From Prevotellaceae bacterium UBA7028 (GTDB lineage Bacteria > Bacteroidota > Bacteroidia > Bacteroidales > Bacteroidaceae): a DNA stretch of 10,605 nt. Numbering within the stretch: position 1 is the stretch's first letter; each line of letters starts with the position of its first letter. The notes under the pieces were generated by a model. That model was not told the origin of the DNA. It searched no databases and saw only the letters and a list, made by a program, of their open reading frames with translations. The stretch spans positions 1 through 10,605 of the forward strand of contig DLBF01000117.1 in NCBI GenBank assembly GCA_002494215.1, given 5' to 3'. Below are positions 1-6,577 of the stretch, piece by piece. The translations under genes and the position numbers were made by a program.

Positions 1-153
1 GTCCACTGCGACAAGTTCGGCAACAAACTGGTGGTTACAACCGCCATCGACAACCTGCTGAAAGGTGCAGTGGGCCAGGCTGTCCAGAACATGAACATCA
101 TGTTTGGTATCGATGAAACCGCAGGTTTAAGACTCAAACCGTCGGCTTTCTGA
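1..153 (+). CDS. argC: N-acetyl-gamma-glutamyl-phosphate reductase, C-terminal end (partial)
   Basis: This is the last 50 codons of ArgC, read in frame 1 from the window edge to TGA. ArgC catalyses the NADPH-dependent reduction of N-acetylglutamyl phosphate to the semialdehyde in cytoplasmic arginine synthesis. The recognisable C-terminal block is [15 protein letters not shown], followed by [10 protein letters not shown], which is the usual ArgC ending. The catalytic cysteine and the NADP-binding fold lie upstream of the window. The gene is followed within 20 bp by an intrinsic terminator. The next arginine gene, argD, appears only about 10 kb downstream. Identification is by family recognition and I consider it secure. 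Confidence 0.93.
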   Translation, partial: VHCDKFGNKLVVTTAIDNLLKGAVGQAVQNMNIMFGIDETAGLRLKPSAF

Positions 154-172
154 CGAGCACCGACACCACATC

Positions 173-210
173 AGCGACTGCTAAATCAAATATTTGGCAG
201 TCGCTTTTTA
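173..210 (+). terminator. Intrinsic terminator after argC
   Basis: A perfect 9-bp stem (agcgactgc at 173-181 with gcagtcgct at 197-205) extends inward by a U-G pair and three A-U pairs around a 7-nt loop. A T-rich tract runs from 205 to about 219. It ends the argC transcript and insulates it from the accessory genes downstream. Confidence 0.9.
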
Positions 211-243
211 TTTTATTTCAGCGCATGAAACTGCATAATTGAT

Positions 244-251
244 TATATTTG
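244..251 (+). promoter_or_regulatory. Candidate -7 box of the first regulator gene
   Basis: TATATTTG matches the Bacteroidetes -7 consensus TAnnTTTG. No clear -33 TTTG is seen about 20 bp upstream, which fits an activator-dependent or weak promoter. The box ends only 8 bp before the ATG at 260, so the transcript would be leaderless or nearly so if this box is used. Confidence 0.5.
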
Positions 252-259
252 CAGTACTC

Positions 260-1969
260 ATGGACAGAGATACCACTATAAGAACAACCGTTGCACTGTT
301 GTTGCTCGGACTGACAATCGGTCTTTACGCAGGGCGAAAGGCCGACAGCAGTGCCGAGAGCAGATGTCCTACGATAAAGATTGCAGCCGAACGGCTCCCC
401 GACATGAATATTGCGCGCGCGAGCCACTGCACTTTCATGCTCAATGGCGAGCTTACCGTCGTGGGCGGACATACCGAGGGCTTCGTGCCTACGCCCACTG
501 CCGAGTATCTCAACGGCGGCAGGTGGCACACGGTGAATATGGTTTACACGCACGACAACGGCTTCTCTGCCATCTGCAAGTCGGGAATGGTGCTCGTTGC
601 AGGCGGCCACGACCAACCGTTGGGCATCGGACAGACCTTCATGGCAGAGCGTTACAACCCCAAGACCCACTCGTTCACGGGCTTCGGCTGCTTAGACCTG
701 AAGCGCTCGCTGGCGCAGGGCGTGGAGCTTGAGGACGGCAGGGTGGTGATAAGCGGCAACCACTACAACAAAGACGCGACAGAGACATTCGACGGAAAGA
801 AGTATTTTGCTTTCCTGAAGAACGCTTCGCAATCGCGATGCTGCCCCTACATCTTCCGCACCGCTCCCGACAACGCCATGATAATAGCCTCCAACAGCGA
901 CCGCTTCGTGCCCTACGACACCATCATCGTTGACCGGATAAAAGGCGGTCCGCTATATCCCGAGTTGCTGAAGCAGTGGGCACCCTACCCCTTCGAGCGC
1001 CCCTTCCGCTGCGAGGACAGCTTCATTGGCGACGAGAAAGCGGGCGACTACAGCTATCTCATGCACGTATTCAACGAGCAGGGGCAGGCAGCGATAGCCG
1101 TTGTGCGCGACACCACATTCAGTCTGCTGCCCACCACGGCCCCAGTACCTATGTCGTTCAAGGGCGACGTGATAGAGTGGCTCTTCCCCTTGGTGGTCGA
1201 CCGCAAGGCCAAGACCGCCTACATGATAGGCTGGGGAGGCCAGAGAGCCTTAGTGCTGACGATAGAATACGCCAAGACTCCGTCGCCGATAACGCTCTGC
1301 TACACCGACGAGCTGCCAGACTTCGGCAGTGGCATACCCGTAATCGACGAGGGAGGAAACCTCATAGTGACTGGCGGAATAAACCACGAGCACGACAACT
1401 TCGACCCGCTGAAAACCGTATGGCGGCTTCGCGTGGGGCGCACCACACAGGCCGGACTGCTCGGCAGCGGCTACCTGTCGATAGCTGTGCTCGTCATCCT
1501 GCTCATTGGCGCGTGCGCCAGCATCTTCATTGTGAGGAGAAAGCCTGCCGACGAAGCCGACAAGACACAAGACACGACAGCCGACGACGACCCGAAAGAG
1601 CAACAGCCACTGAGCAGCAAGCAGCAGAACAGCAGGGAACTGATGGAGCGCATACGCAAAGTGGTGGAAAGCGAGAAGCTCTATCTGAACAGCGAGCTGA
1701 AGATGTCGGACGTGGCCGCAATGCTCCACACCAACAGCACCTATATCTCGGAAAGCATAAACACACAGAAGAAGTGCTCGTTCTCGCAGTTCATCAATTC
1801 CTACCGAGTGGAATATGCCAAGAGACTGATACGCTCTAACCCCGATGCCAAGCTGTCGACACTCTGCATCGAGGCTGGCTTCTCGAACGAGACGAGCTTC
1901 TTCAGAACATTCAAGGCCATGACGGGAATGACTCCCAACGAATGGCGCAAAACCAACGAGCAGCCATGA
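260..1969 (+). CDS. Membrane-spanning kelch-propeller/AraC one-component regulator (module A)
   Basis: This is a 569-residue transmembrane transcription factor with no kinase or receiver domain. Residues 7-25 form a hydrophobic anchor or signal. Residues of about 35-400 look like a kelch-type beta-propeller, with glycine pairs ending strands at GELTVVGGH (about 63-71), LVAGGH (112-117) and LIVTGGI (about 368-374). Residues 404-425 are a membrane helix followed by RRK. An acidic, Gln-rich linker leads to an AraC-type domain (about 463-565) with two helix-turn-helices, LKMSDVAAML and AGFSNETSFFRTFK. The propeller should face the periplasm and the DNA-binding domain the cytoplasm. I chose ATG 260 over the upstream TTG 239 because it places the first 150 residues in gap-free register with the paralog at 6714. 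The stop overlaps the next gene (ATGA). Propeller assignment and topology are inferred; the AraC domain is clear. Confidence 0.85.
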   Translation: MDRDTTIRTTVALLLLGLTIGLYAGRKADSSAESRCPTIKIAAERLPDMNIARASHCTFMLNGELTVVGGHTEGFVPTPTAEYLNGGRWHTVNMVYTHDNGFSAICKSGMVLVAGGHDQPLGIGQTFMAERYNPKTHSFTGFGCLDLKRSLAQGVELEDGRVVISGNHYNKDATETFDGKKYFAFLKNASQSRCCPYIFRTAPDNAMIIASNSDRFVPYDTIIVDRIKGGPLYPELLKQWAPYPFERPFRCEDSFIGDEKAGDYSYLMHVFNEQGQAAIAVVRDTTFSLLPTTAPVPMSFKGDVIEWLFPLVVDRKAKTAYMIGWGGQRALVLTIEYAKTPSPITLCYTDELPDFGSGIPVIDEGGNLIVTGGINHEHDNFDPLKTVWRLRVGRTTQAGLLGSGYLSIAVLVILLIGACASIFIVRRKPADEADKTQDTTADDDPKEQQPLSSKQQNSRELMERIRKVVESEKLYLNSELKMSDVAAMLHTNSTYISESINTQKKCSFSQFINSYRVEYAKRLIRSNPDAKLSTLCIEAGFSNETSFFRTFKAMTGMTPNEWRKTNEQP

Positions 1970-2595
1970 GAACAGAGAAAGACTTAGGCGAAAGGGTGGT
2001 GCTCTTTCCCGACGGGAAGTACCGCTGGATTTACGAAGTGAATATGCTGAAAAACTATTCCATACTGTTCGATGTATGGAAGGTGTTCGGCATCACCATG
2101 CTGATTGTCATGGGGCTGATAGGCTTCATCTTGCTCATTGCCGGCGAGTTCGACCTCGACAGCCTGGCCGGGCTGACAGCCGGGCTGGGACTCACGGCGG
2201 CCATACTGTTCGTGCTGAGCTTTGCGGGCTACTACCTCTATGCCGCCATCGTGGGCGGAAAATACATAGTGGTGATGACGATGGACCACAACGAGGTGGT
2301 CCACCAGCAGCTGCCAAAGCAGATGAAGAAGGCGCAGATTATAGGCAACGCCACTATCGTGGCCGGACTGCTGACCGGCAATCTCGGTGCCGTGGGCAGA
2401 GGAATGATTGCCAACTCGCGTACAAGCATGATTACGCGCTATGCCGACGTGAAGAAAGTGATAGCAGTGAGGGGCAACAACCTGATAAAAGTGAACGAAA
2501 CGTTAGAGAAGAACCGCGTCTACGTATGCAACGAGGACTTCGACTTCGTCTACCGCTTCCTCTGCGAGCACTGTCCATCTGCAAAACACCTGTAG
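1966..2595 (+). CDS. Small two-TM membrane protein coupled to the regulator
   Basis: This 209-residue protein starts at an ATG that overlaps the regulator's TGA as ATGA, so translation is probably coupled. Hydrophobic helices lie at about 38-60 and 68-92. They are followed by a basic amphipathic stretch (LPKQMKKAQ), a glycine-rich hydrophobic patch (about 124-146) and a C-terminal segment running from TRYADVKKVIAV to VCNEDFDFVYRFL. The layout resembles a family of uncharacterised gut-bacterial membrane proteins whose C-terminus looks like a bacterial PH-type fold. That resemblance is from memory and not checked. Coupling to the regulator suggests an accessory role in signalling or in the envelope response. 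The second module has no equivalent gene. A function cannot be assigned. Confidence 0.78.
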   Translation: MRTEKDLGERVVLFPDGKYRWIYEVNMLKNYSILFDVWKVFGITMLIVMGLIGFILLIAGEFDLDSLAGLTAGLGLTAAILFVLSFAGYYLYAAIVGGKYIVVMTMDHNEVVHQQLPKQMKKAQIIGNATIVAGLLTGNLGAVGRGMIANSRTSMITRYADVKKVIAVRGNNLIKVNETLEKNRVYVCNEDFDFVYRFLCEHCPSAKHL

Positions 2596-2617
2596 CGACC
2601 CCATACCCCAAGACCAT

Positions 2618-2654
2618 GAAACGACTTACATATTTACGATATGTAAGTCGTTTC
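2618..2654 (+). repeat. 16-bp perfect inverted repeat between regulator unit and secreted array
   Basis: Arms at 2618-2633 (gaaacgacttacatat) and 2639-2654 are exact reverse complements around the 5-nt loop ttacg. It lies 22 bp after the two-TM gene and 36 bp before the -7 box of the next gene. Only three T residues sit at its 3' base, so it could be a weak terminator or partial read-through point, an mRNA-stabilising hairpin, or an operator palindrome. Confidence 0.8.
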
Positions 2655-2689
2655 CGCTTATATATCAGCCTTCAAACTGCACAGACCAC

Positions 2690-2697
2690 TAACTTTG
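2690..2697 (+). promoter_or_regulatory. Promoter -7 box for the module A secreted-protein array
   Basis: TAACTTTG matches TAnnTTTG and lies 37 bp before ATG 2735, giving a leader of roughly 30 nt. No good TTTG -33 element is visible at the usual distance, as expected if an activator such as the AraC-type regulator is needed. No other TAnnTTTG box was noticed ahead of the following seven genes, so they are probably one operon ending at 6578-6625. Confidence 0.6.
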
Positions 2698-2734
2698 CGA
2701 TTGAGATACAACTAAAAACCAAAACTATAACGAC

Positions 2735-3211
2735 ATGAAAAAGCTATTATTACTATTTGCAGCTGCGCTGCTGGCAACAGCGATAAATGCACAACAGGGA
2801 AACGGAGGCTCAGTAATTAACAACAACCGCACCGTCATATACTCAGCCGATGCGTCAAAGCTCACCAAGGGAAAGGTGACATTTGCCCAGGGAAGCTCTG
2901 ATAAGATTACTATGCCTGTCTACAAAAGAGTAGCCATCGGCCCCGATGCCTTCGGCCCCGAAGCATCCATCGGCTCGTTCACCGTCTATTTCGATGCCGA
3001 CCGCTGCCAGATGGTGCTGCAGAACAACTGCAACCAGCCCATCATGGTTAAGGTTTCATGGAACGACGGCAACACTCGGGGCAACGTAAGGGTTAGCGCC
3101 GGTGCAAACCAGACAGGCTACTACGATATGTGGAAAGGACTTCTCGGCAAAAGCATATATCTGAAATATGCCCGCATGAGGAAGTGCGCAGGCATAGGCA
3201 ACGACGATTAA
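2735..3211 (+). CDS. Small secreted beta-rich protein (array gene 1)
   Basis: This 158-residue protein has a Sec signal peptide (MKKLLLLFAAALLATAINAQ), probably cleaved just before or after the final Gln. The mature part is rich in alternating hydrophobic residues. It contains the core that recurs across the array, here QNNCNQPIMVKVSW, flanked by an earlier strand (GSFTVYFDADRC) and a later Ala-Gly-rich turn (VSAGANQTGYYD). Three cysteines are present in the mature part: one before the core, one within it and one near the C-terminus (RKCAG). It is the first gene behind the array promoter and lies 15 bp before the next one. No known domain is recognised. Periplasmic, surface or extracellular location is inferred from the signal peptide and the absence of a lipobox. 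Confidence 0.85.
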   Translation: MKKLLLLFAAALLATAINAQQGNGGSVINNNRTVIYSADASKLTKGKVTFAQGSSDKITMPVYKRVAIGPDAFGPEASIGSFTVYFDADRCQMVLQNNCNQPIMVKVSWNDGNTRGNVRVSAGANQTGYYDMWKGLLGKSIYLKYARMRKCAGIGNDD

Positions 3212-3226
3212 AAAACTGATACAGCC

Positions 3227-3703
3227 ATGAAGAAACTGTTAGCACTATTCATAGCCCTGCTGTCGGCAACCGCCACGATGCAGGCGCAGACCGCACGCGA
3301 CATCACCGCACAGGAACGACAGCAGATGGTGCGCTACCTTATCAACCGTATGCGCCCGCTGCCCATACCCAACAAGGGCAATGCGCAGCCGAAGTACCAG
3401 TACTACTACACGCCGACGCCCGTGACGTGGAACGAGTGGGCAGCGGTGCTGGAAAAGAAGACCTACGGCCCGCAGGGCAAGGGCAACACACCGATGATTG
3501 CCAACCGCCCCGGCGATTTGTCGGGACTGCTCATCCATGAGCTACGGATGCCCTTCTTCCTTGCCAACAAGCAAACCATAGATGCCGCGTGCAAGGCCGG
3601 CGACTTCTCTATAATAATTAAAAAGGTGAACCCAGGCAAGAACGAGCCCTTCTATCTCATAACGACCTACGAGGGATGGAAGCAGTACACAAAGAACAAG
3701 TAG
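3227..3703 (+). CDS. Small secreted protein, singleton (array gene 2)
   Basis: This 158-residue protein has a signal peptide MKKLLALFIALLSATATMQA followed by QT. Unlike its neighbours, the mature part begins with a probable amphipathic helix (TAQERQQMVRYLINRM). It then has a Pro- and Tyr-rich stretch (PKYQYYYTPTPVTWNEW) and a C-terminal segment ending in YLITTYEGWKQYTKNK. The array's shared NxTN-type core was not found, so this is a different fold or a strongly diverged one. It is noticeably more GC-rich than the next two genes. It lies 15 bp after gene 1 and is certainly in the same transcript. Function unknown. Confidence 0.83.
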   Translation: MKKLLALFIALLSATATMQAQTARDITAQERQQMVRYLINRMRPLPIPNKGNAQPKYQYYYTPTPVTWNEWAAVLEKKTYGPQGKGNTPMIANRPGDLSGLLIHELRMPFFLANKQTIDAACKAGDFSIIIKKVNPGKNEPFYLITTYEGWKQYTKNK

Positions 3704-3749
3704 CTGCCGCATACCTCTCATCGAACAACAAAAAAGACACAATCAACAA

Positions 3750-3770
3750 CCTAAAATCAATCACACAACC
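3750..3770 (+). promoter_or_regulatory. Repeated A/C-rich leader before array gene 3
   Basis: The 21 bases directly before ATG 3771 (cctaaaat, then caatcacacaacc) match the 21 bases before ATG 4792 (4771-4791) at 20 positions. Shorter versions of the same A/C-rich motif precede ATG 4257 and ATG 6164. They probably act as translation-initiation leaders in a lineage that does not use Shine-Dalgarno pairing, and they also mark gene duplication. Confidence 0.6.
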
Positions 3771-4190
3771 ATGAAACGATTATTGTTAGTATTTATAGCG
3801 ATTGCAGCATTGGCAACAGTGCCGCAGGCTATCAACGCACAACGAGGACTATACGCCACATACGGAGACACACATAAGAACAACATCAAGATAAGCAACA
3901 CTCACCACAGCATATATATTGACGGTCTGTATAGAGGATTGCAGATAAACGGCAAGAAGGTTGAGGGTATGGTTGCTTTAGGCAAGGACAAGCATGGAAA
4001 TATCTGGCTTGGAAACATGTCAGACTACCGTATTGAGCTACGGGTTGAGTGGACTGAAGTCGGAAGGGGAATATTATGTACAGCAGGAATACTTGACCCT
4101 TGGGAGATTAGCCGACTGAAAGACCCAAAAGGCAATCTTGTTCCCAACGAAGCCACAATTCTTGGAATAATATATATAAAAGGACATTGA
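3771..4190 (+). CDS. Small secreted protein, family B copy 1 (array gene 3)
   Basis: This 139-residue protein has a signal peptide (MKRLLLVFIAIAALATVPQA, then INAQ). Its mature part pairs with the next gene: both carry a Y-I-D-G strand, then GKDKHGN[IV]W, an N-M-S-D-Y-R core followed by alternating hydrophobics ending in W, and a later DPWEI. Here the core is LGNMSDYRIELRVEW. Base composition is more AT-rich than gene 2 or the regulators, which suggests a different history inside the array. The 67-bp gap from gene 2 has no promoter or terminator that I can see. Family and function are unrecognised; a small exported beta-rich fold is inferred. Confidence 0.85.
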   Translation: MKRLLLVFIAIAALATVPQAINAQRGLYATYGDTHKNNIKISNTHHSIYIDGLYRGLQINGKKVEGMVALGKDKHGNIWLGNMSDYRIELRVEWTEVGRGILCTAGILDPWEISRLKDPKGNLVPNEATILGIIYIKGH

Positions 4191-4256
4191 CATAGACAAC
4201 AACAAGCACAATATTGGCAAAAAACAACATGTTATTAATTTAAAAACAATACAACT

Positions 4257-4718
4257 ATGAAAAAACTTATCTTAACTCTGATTGCGGTTACGGGTTTTGC
4301 TGCTGCCGTTTCTGCCCAATCGCTTATTGAAAGAGCTGTAAGGATGAACGACTGGTGGCAGGTAGTAAAATCTGAGAAACTAAGCAACGGCCGTACTACT
4401 GTTTACATCGACGGATACAAAGCTTCTCTTATCAGAAACAGGACTCCGGTAAAAGGAAATGTCTATATGGGAAAAGACAAACACGGCAATGTATGGGTAG
4501 CCAACATGTCCGATTATAGACTGGATGTGACTTTCTACTGGGCATATAGAATTGGACAATATAAAGTGAGAGGCAATCTGTCTATGCCTGCCGACACAAA
4601 GTCGGAGCTGATGGATCCTTGGGAAATCTATATGCTCAAAAACAGTAAGGGAGAATATCTGCTAAAGGACCTTGACTCCCATTATTTTAAAATCACAAGA
4701 ATCTTTGAGCATCTATAA
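4257..4718 (+). CDS. Small secreted protein, family B copy 2 (array gene 4)
   Basis: This 153-residue protein has the signal peptide MKKLILTLIAVTGFAAAVSA followed by QS. It is the partner of the preceding gene: VYIDGYKASL, GKDKHGNVWVANMSDYRLDV and MDPWEIYMLKNSKGE all have direct counterparts there. It differs by an extra segment before the shared part (RMNDWWQVVKSEKL) and by a longer C-terminus ending in FKITRIFEHL. The two copies therefore keep their central strands while their ends diverge. Intergenic gaps on both sides (66 and 73 bp) are AT-rich and show no terminator, which supports co-transcription. Function unknown. Confidence 0.85.
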   Translation: MKKLILTLIAVTGFAAAVSAQSLIERAVRMNDWWQVVKSEKLSNGRTTVYIDGYKASLIRNRTPVKGNVYMGKDKHGNVWVANMSDYRLDVTFYWAYRIGQYKVRGNLSMPADTKSELMDPWEIYMLKNSKGEYLLKDLDSHYFKITRIFEHL

Positions 4719-4770
4719 ACCATAAGGCTGTTTACTTCTCAAAAACTCTTTTAGCGGTCCTAATATCAAA

Positions 4771-4791
4771 CCTAAAAACAATCACACAACC
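4771..4791 (+). promoter_or_regulatory. Repeated A/C-rich leader before array gene 5
   Basis: This 21-bp leader differs by one base (A for T) from that before ATG 3771. It sits immediately before ATG 4792. Confidence 0.6.
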
Positions 4792-5211
4792 ATGAAAAAG
4801 ATTCTATTCACGCTCATTGCTCTGTTGTCATTATCTATCGGAGCAAACGCACAAGCACGAGTTTCATCACAACAACGCGAGTACTCACAAGTGTCATGGG
4901 GCTCGGCTGGTTACAACGTAGCTACAGTAACAGCAAATGGTCGCAAGATAGGTACCATAACCGCCACCACCAATGCGAACAGGACTATAACCGTAAAAAA
5001 CAATACCAACACCACTTTGAAAATCTGGGTTGACTACTGTGCATACGCTGCCAGAGACAATAAGTTTGACTATAGCGAAGACTCAGGATCGTCAAATGGC
5101 TTCAGATGGGAAACGGTTTCGGCTAACGGAACCTTTACCATAAGTACATCTTACGATGAAGATAAATGGGTAAGAGCTATTATGCCGAAGCGGATAAAGC
5201 TTCTCAAATGA
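4792..5211 (+). CDS. Small secreted protein, family C-like (array gene 5)
   Basis: This 139-residue protein has the signal peptide MKKILFTLIALLSLSIGANA followed by QA. The mature part has a strand-turn (VATVTANGRKIGTITA), the core VKNNTNTTLKIWVDY, a Ser/Gly/Asp-rich loop (DYSEDSGSSNGF) and a basic C-terminal strand (PKRIKLLK). The NG-x-[RK]-x-x-G turn, the NxTNxT core and the basic last strand recur in the gene at 9163 of module B. I treat these two as a loose family, although identity is low. The predicted product is an exported all-beta protein. Function unknown. Confidence 0.85.
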   Translation: MKKILFTLIALLSLSIGANAQARVSSQQREYSQVSWGSAGYNVATVTANGRKIGTITATTNANRTITVKNNTNTTLKIWVDYCAYAARDNKFDYSEDSGSSNGFRWETVSANGTFTISTSYDEDKWVRAIMPKRIKLLK

Positions 5212-5273
5212 CATTATATCAAAGCATTAGCATTATTACACTATATTATTAATCATATAAAACAACAACTGCC

Positions 5274-5654
5274 ATGAAAAGAATTCTATTAACCATTGTG
5301 GCTATCGCAGCCATCACACTCAGCGCAGCAGCCCAAGGCCTGCAAGACATTCAGAGCACATCGTGGTATGGAGGCCACGGCAAGAGCTATGTAGACCGTG
5401 CTACGCTCGACAGCCGTGCAGAGAACTACCACTTCATCATCAACGAGAGCAACAGCGACATCCATCTCTGCATCCGCAAGGACGGCAGGAAGGCATGGTA
5501 TTCATTCAACGGCGGTGTCCACTTCATGGGCTACTATGAGGAGTCGATAACCAATTCGGAGAAGAAAATCCTCGACAAGGAGAACCCAGGCTGGAACAAC
5601 CGCGACAACAACTCTTACGACAAGCCAAGGAAGAAAAGGAAGAACCGCAAATAG
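5274..5654 (+). CDS. Small secreted protein, family A copy 1 (array gene 6)
   Basis: This 126-residue protein has the signal peptide MKRILLTIVAIAAITLSAAA followed by QG. Its mature start GLQDIQSTSWYGG is almost identical in the copy at 6164 and similar at 9646. The conserved block continues through GKSYVDR, FIINESNSDIHLCIRKDG, KAWYSFNGGVHFM and a helix-like SEKKILDKE. The C-terminus is strongly basic (PRKKRKNRK), which could bind polyanions such as DNA, LPS or anionic glycans; that is a guess from charge alone. A single cysteine remains in the mature part. It lies 30 bp before gene 7. No named domain is recognised. Confidence 0.87.
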   Translation: MKRILLTIVAIAAITLSAAAQGLQDIQSTSWYGGHGKSYVDRATLDSRAENYHFIINESNSDIHLCIRKDGRKAWYSFNGGVHFMGYYEESITNSEKKILDKENPGWNNRDNNSYDKPRKKRKNRK

Positions 5655-5684
5655 AAACATACTGACAACTTTTTATTTACTATT

Positions 5685-6140
5685 ATGAAAAAGATTCTTA
5701 TTGCTTTCATGGCATTATTTGCAATATCCATGAACACATACGCCCAGCATATCGAGCATAAGTTCAGTGGCAACCACAGCAAAGAAGAATGGAATGGAGT
5801 AGTCAGCGACCGCCTCAATCCGTTCATTCTCGAAAGGGTTAACGGCGGCGACTGGTACAGGTTGAGCAACGACAGGGTCGTCATAGAAGTTGACCACTGG
5901 AACAGAGTCATTGCACACAACTACACAAAGTGGCGTGTGAGATTTGCTGTCACCTCCAGCCGTATATGGTATGATGCCAACGGAAAAGAATGTACGGGAT
6001 GGAATGGAGACAAAGAAAGTCACGATGTGGAACTCGGTCCAAACGAAGGTCGCGTATTAAGGCAGTACCTATACAAGCACTCTGCTGACCTGAAACGGGT
6101 TAAGTTCTCAGATTTTCGACTATTGAAAGTATACAAATAA
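5685..6140 (+). CDS. Small secreted protein, singleton with array-type core (array gene 7)
   Basis: This 151-residue protein has the signal peptide MKKILIAFMALFAISMNTYA followed by QH. The mature part is rich in aromatic residues and ends in a basic strand (SDFRLLKVYK) like those of the family C genes. A version of the shared core may be HNYTKWRVRFAVTS, preceded by a strand VVIEVDHWN and followed by an acidic-turn segment (VELGPNEGRVL). It separates two near-identical family A copies, so it was either inserted between duplicated copies or carried along during duplication. Function unknown. Confidence 0.84.
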   Translation: MKKILIAFMALFAISMNTYAQHIEHKFSGNHSKEEWNGVVSDRLNPFILERVNGGDWYRLSNDRVVIEVDHWNRVIAHNYTKWRVRFAVTSSRIWYDANGKECTGWNGDKESHDVELGPNEGRVLRQYLYKHSADLKRVKFSDFRLLKVYK

Positions 6141-6163
6141 TAAACCTTTAAACAATTACAACT

Positions 6164-6553
6164 ATGAAACGAATTCTATTATCCATCGTGGCTTTCGTAG
6201 CCATAACGCTCAGTGCAGCAGCCCAGGGGCTGCAAGACATTCAGTCAACATCATGGTATGGCGGTCCCGGCAAAAGCTACATAGACCGTTCAACACTGAA
6301 CACGCGTGCCCAGAACTACCACTTCATCATCAACGAGAAGAACAGCGACATCCGCCTCTGCATCCGTAAGGACGGCAAGAAGGCATGGTACTCGTTCAAC
6401 GGAGGTGTTCACTTCATGGGCCTCTACGACCAGAGCATCACCCAATCCGAGAAGAAAATCATCGACAAGGATAAGAAGAAAAAGAAGAACTCCAGCCTCA
6501 GCAACTCTGCCAAGAACGCAAACGTGAACAACAACCCGTTCGCAGACTATTAA
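6164..6553 (+). CDS. Small secreted protein, family A copy 2 (array gene 8)
   Basis: This 129-residue protein is the closest paralog of the gene at 5274. Signal peptide, GLQDIQSTSWYGG start, FIINEKNSDIRLCIRKDG core and KAWYSFNGGVHFMG block are nearly the same at protein level, and much is the same at DNA level. The C-terminus differs: a Lys run (DKDKKKKKN) then an Asn/Ser-rich tail ending NPFADY. That ending resembles the SPFDVDV stretch near the end of the copy at 9646. Divergence is thus concentrated after the conserved block. This is the last gene before the module A terminator. Confidence 0.87.
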   Translation: MKRILLSIVAFVAITLSAAAQGLQDIQSTSWYGGPGKSYIDRSTLNTRAQNYHFIINEKNSDIRLCIRKDGKKAWYSFNGGVHFMGLYDQSITQSEKKIIDKDKKKKKNSSLSNSAKNANVNNNPFADY

Positions 6554-6577
6554 AACTAAAGCTTATACCATATCATC

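Noticed and set aside
239..259. Upstream TTG start for the first regulator
   Set aside because: It would overlap the -7 box and add seven residues with no counterpart in the paralog; ATG 260 gives gap-free alignment over the first 150 residues.
976..1839. Long alternative-frame reading frame inside the first regulator
   Set aside because: Its translation is low-complexity and Arg/Gln-rich, and it lies wholly within a gene with clear domains and a paralog; it is a frame shadow.
2076..2738. Plus-strand reading frame overlapping the two-TM gene and running into the array promoter
   Set aside because: It is an Arg-rich shadow frame covering the hairpin and promoter; no start context or domain supports it.
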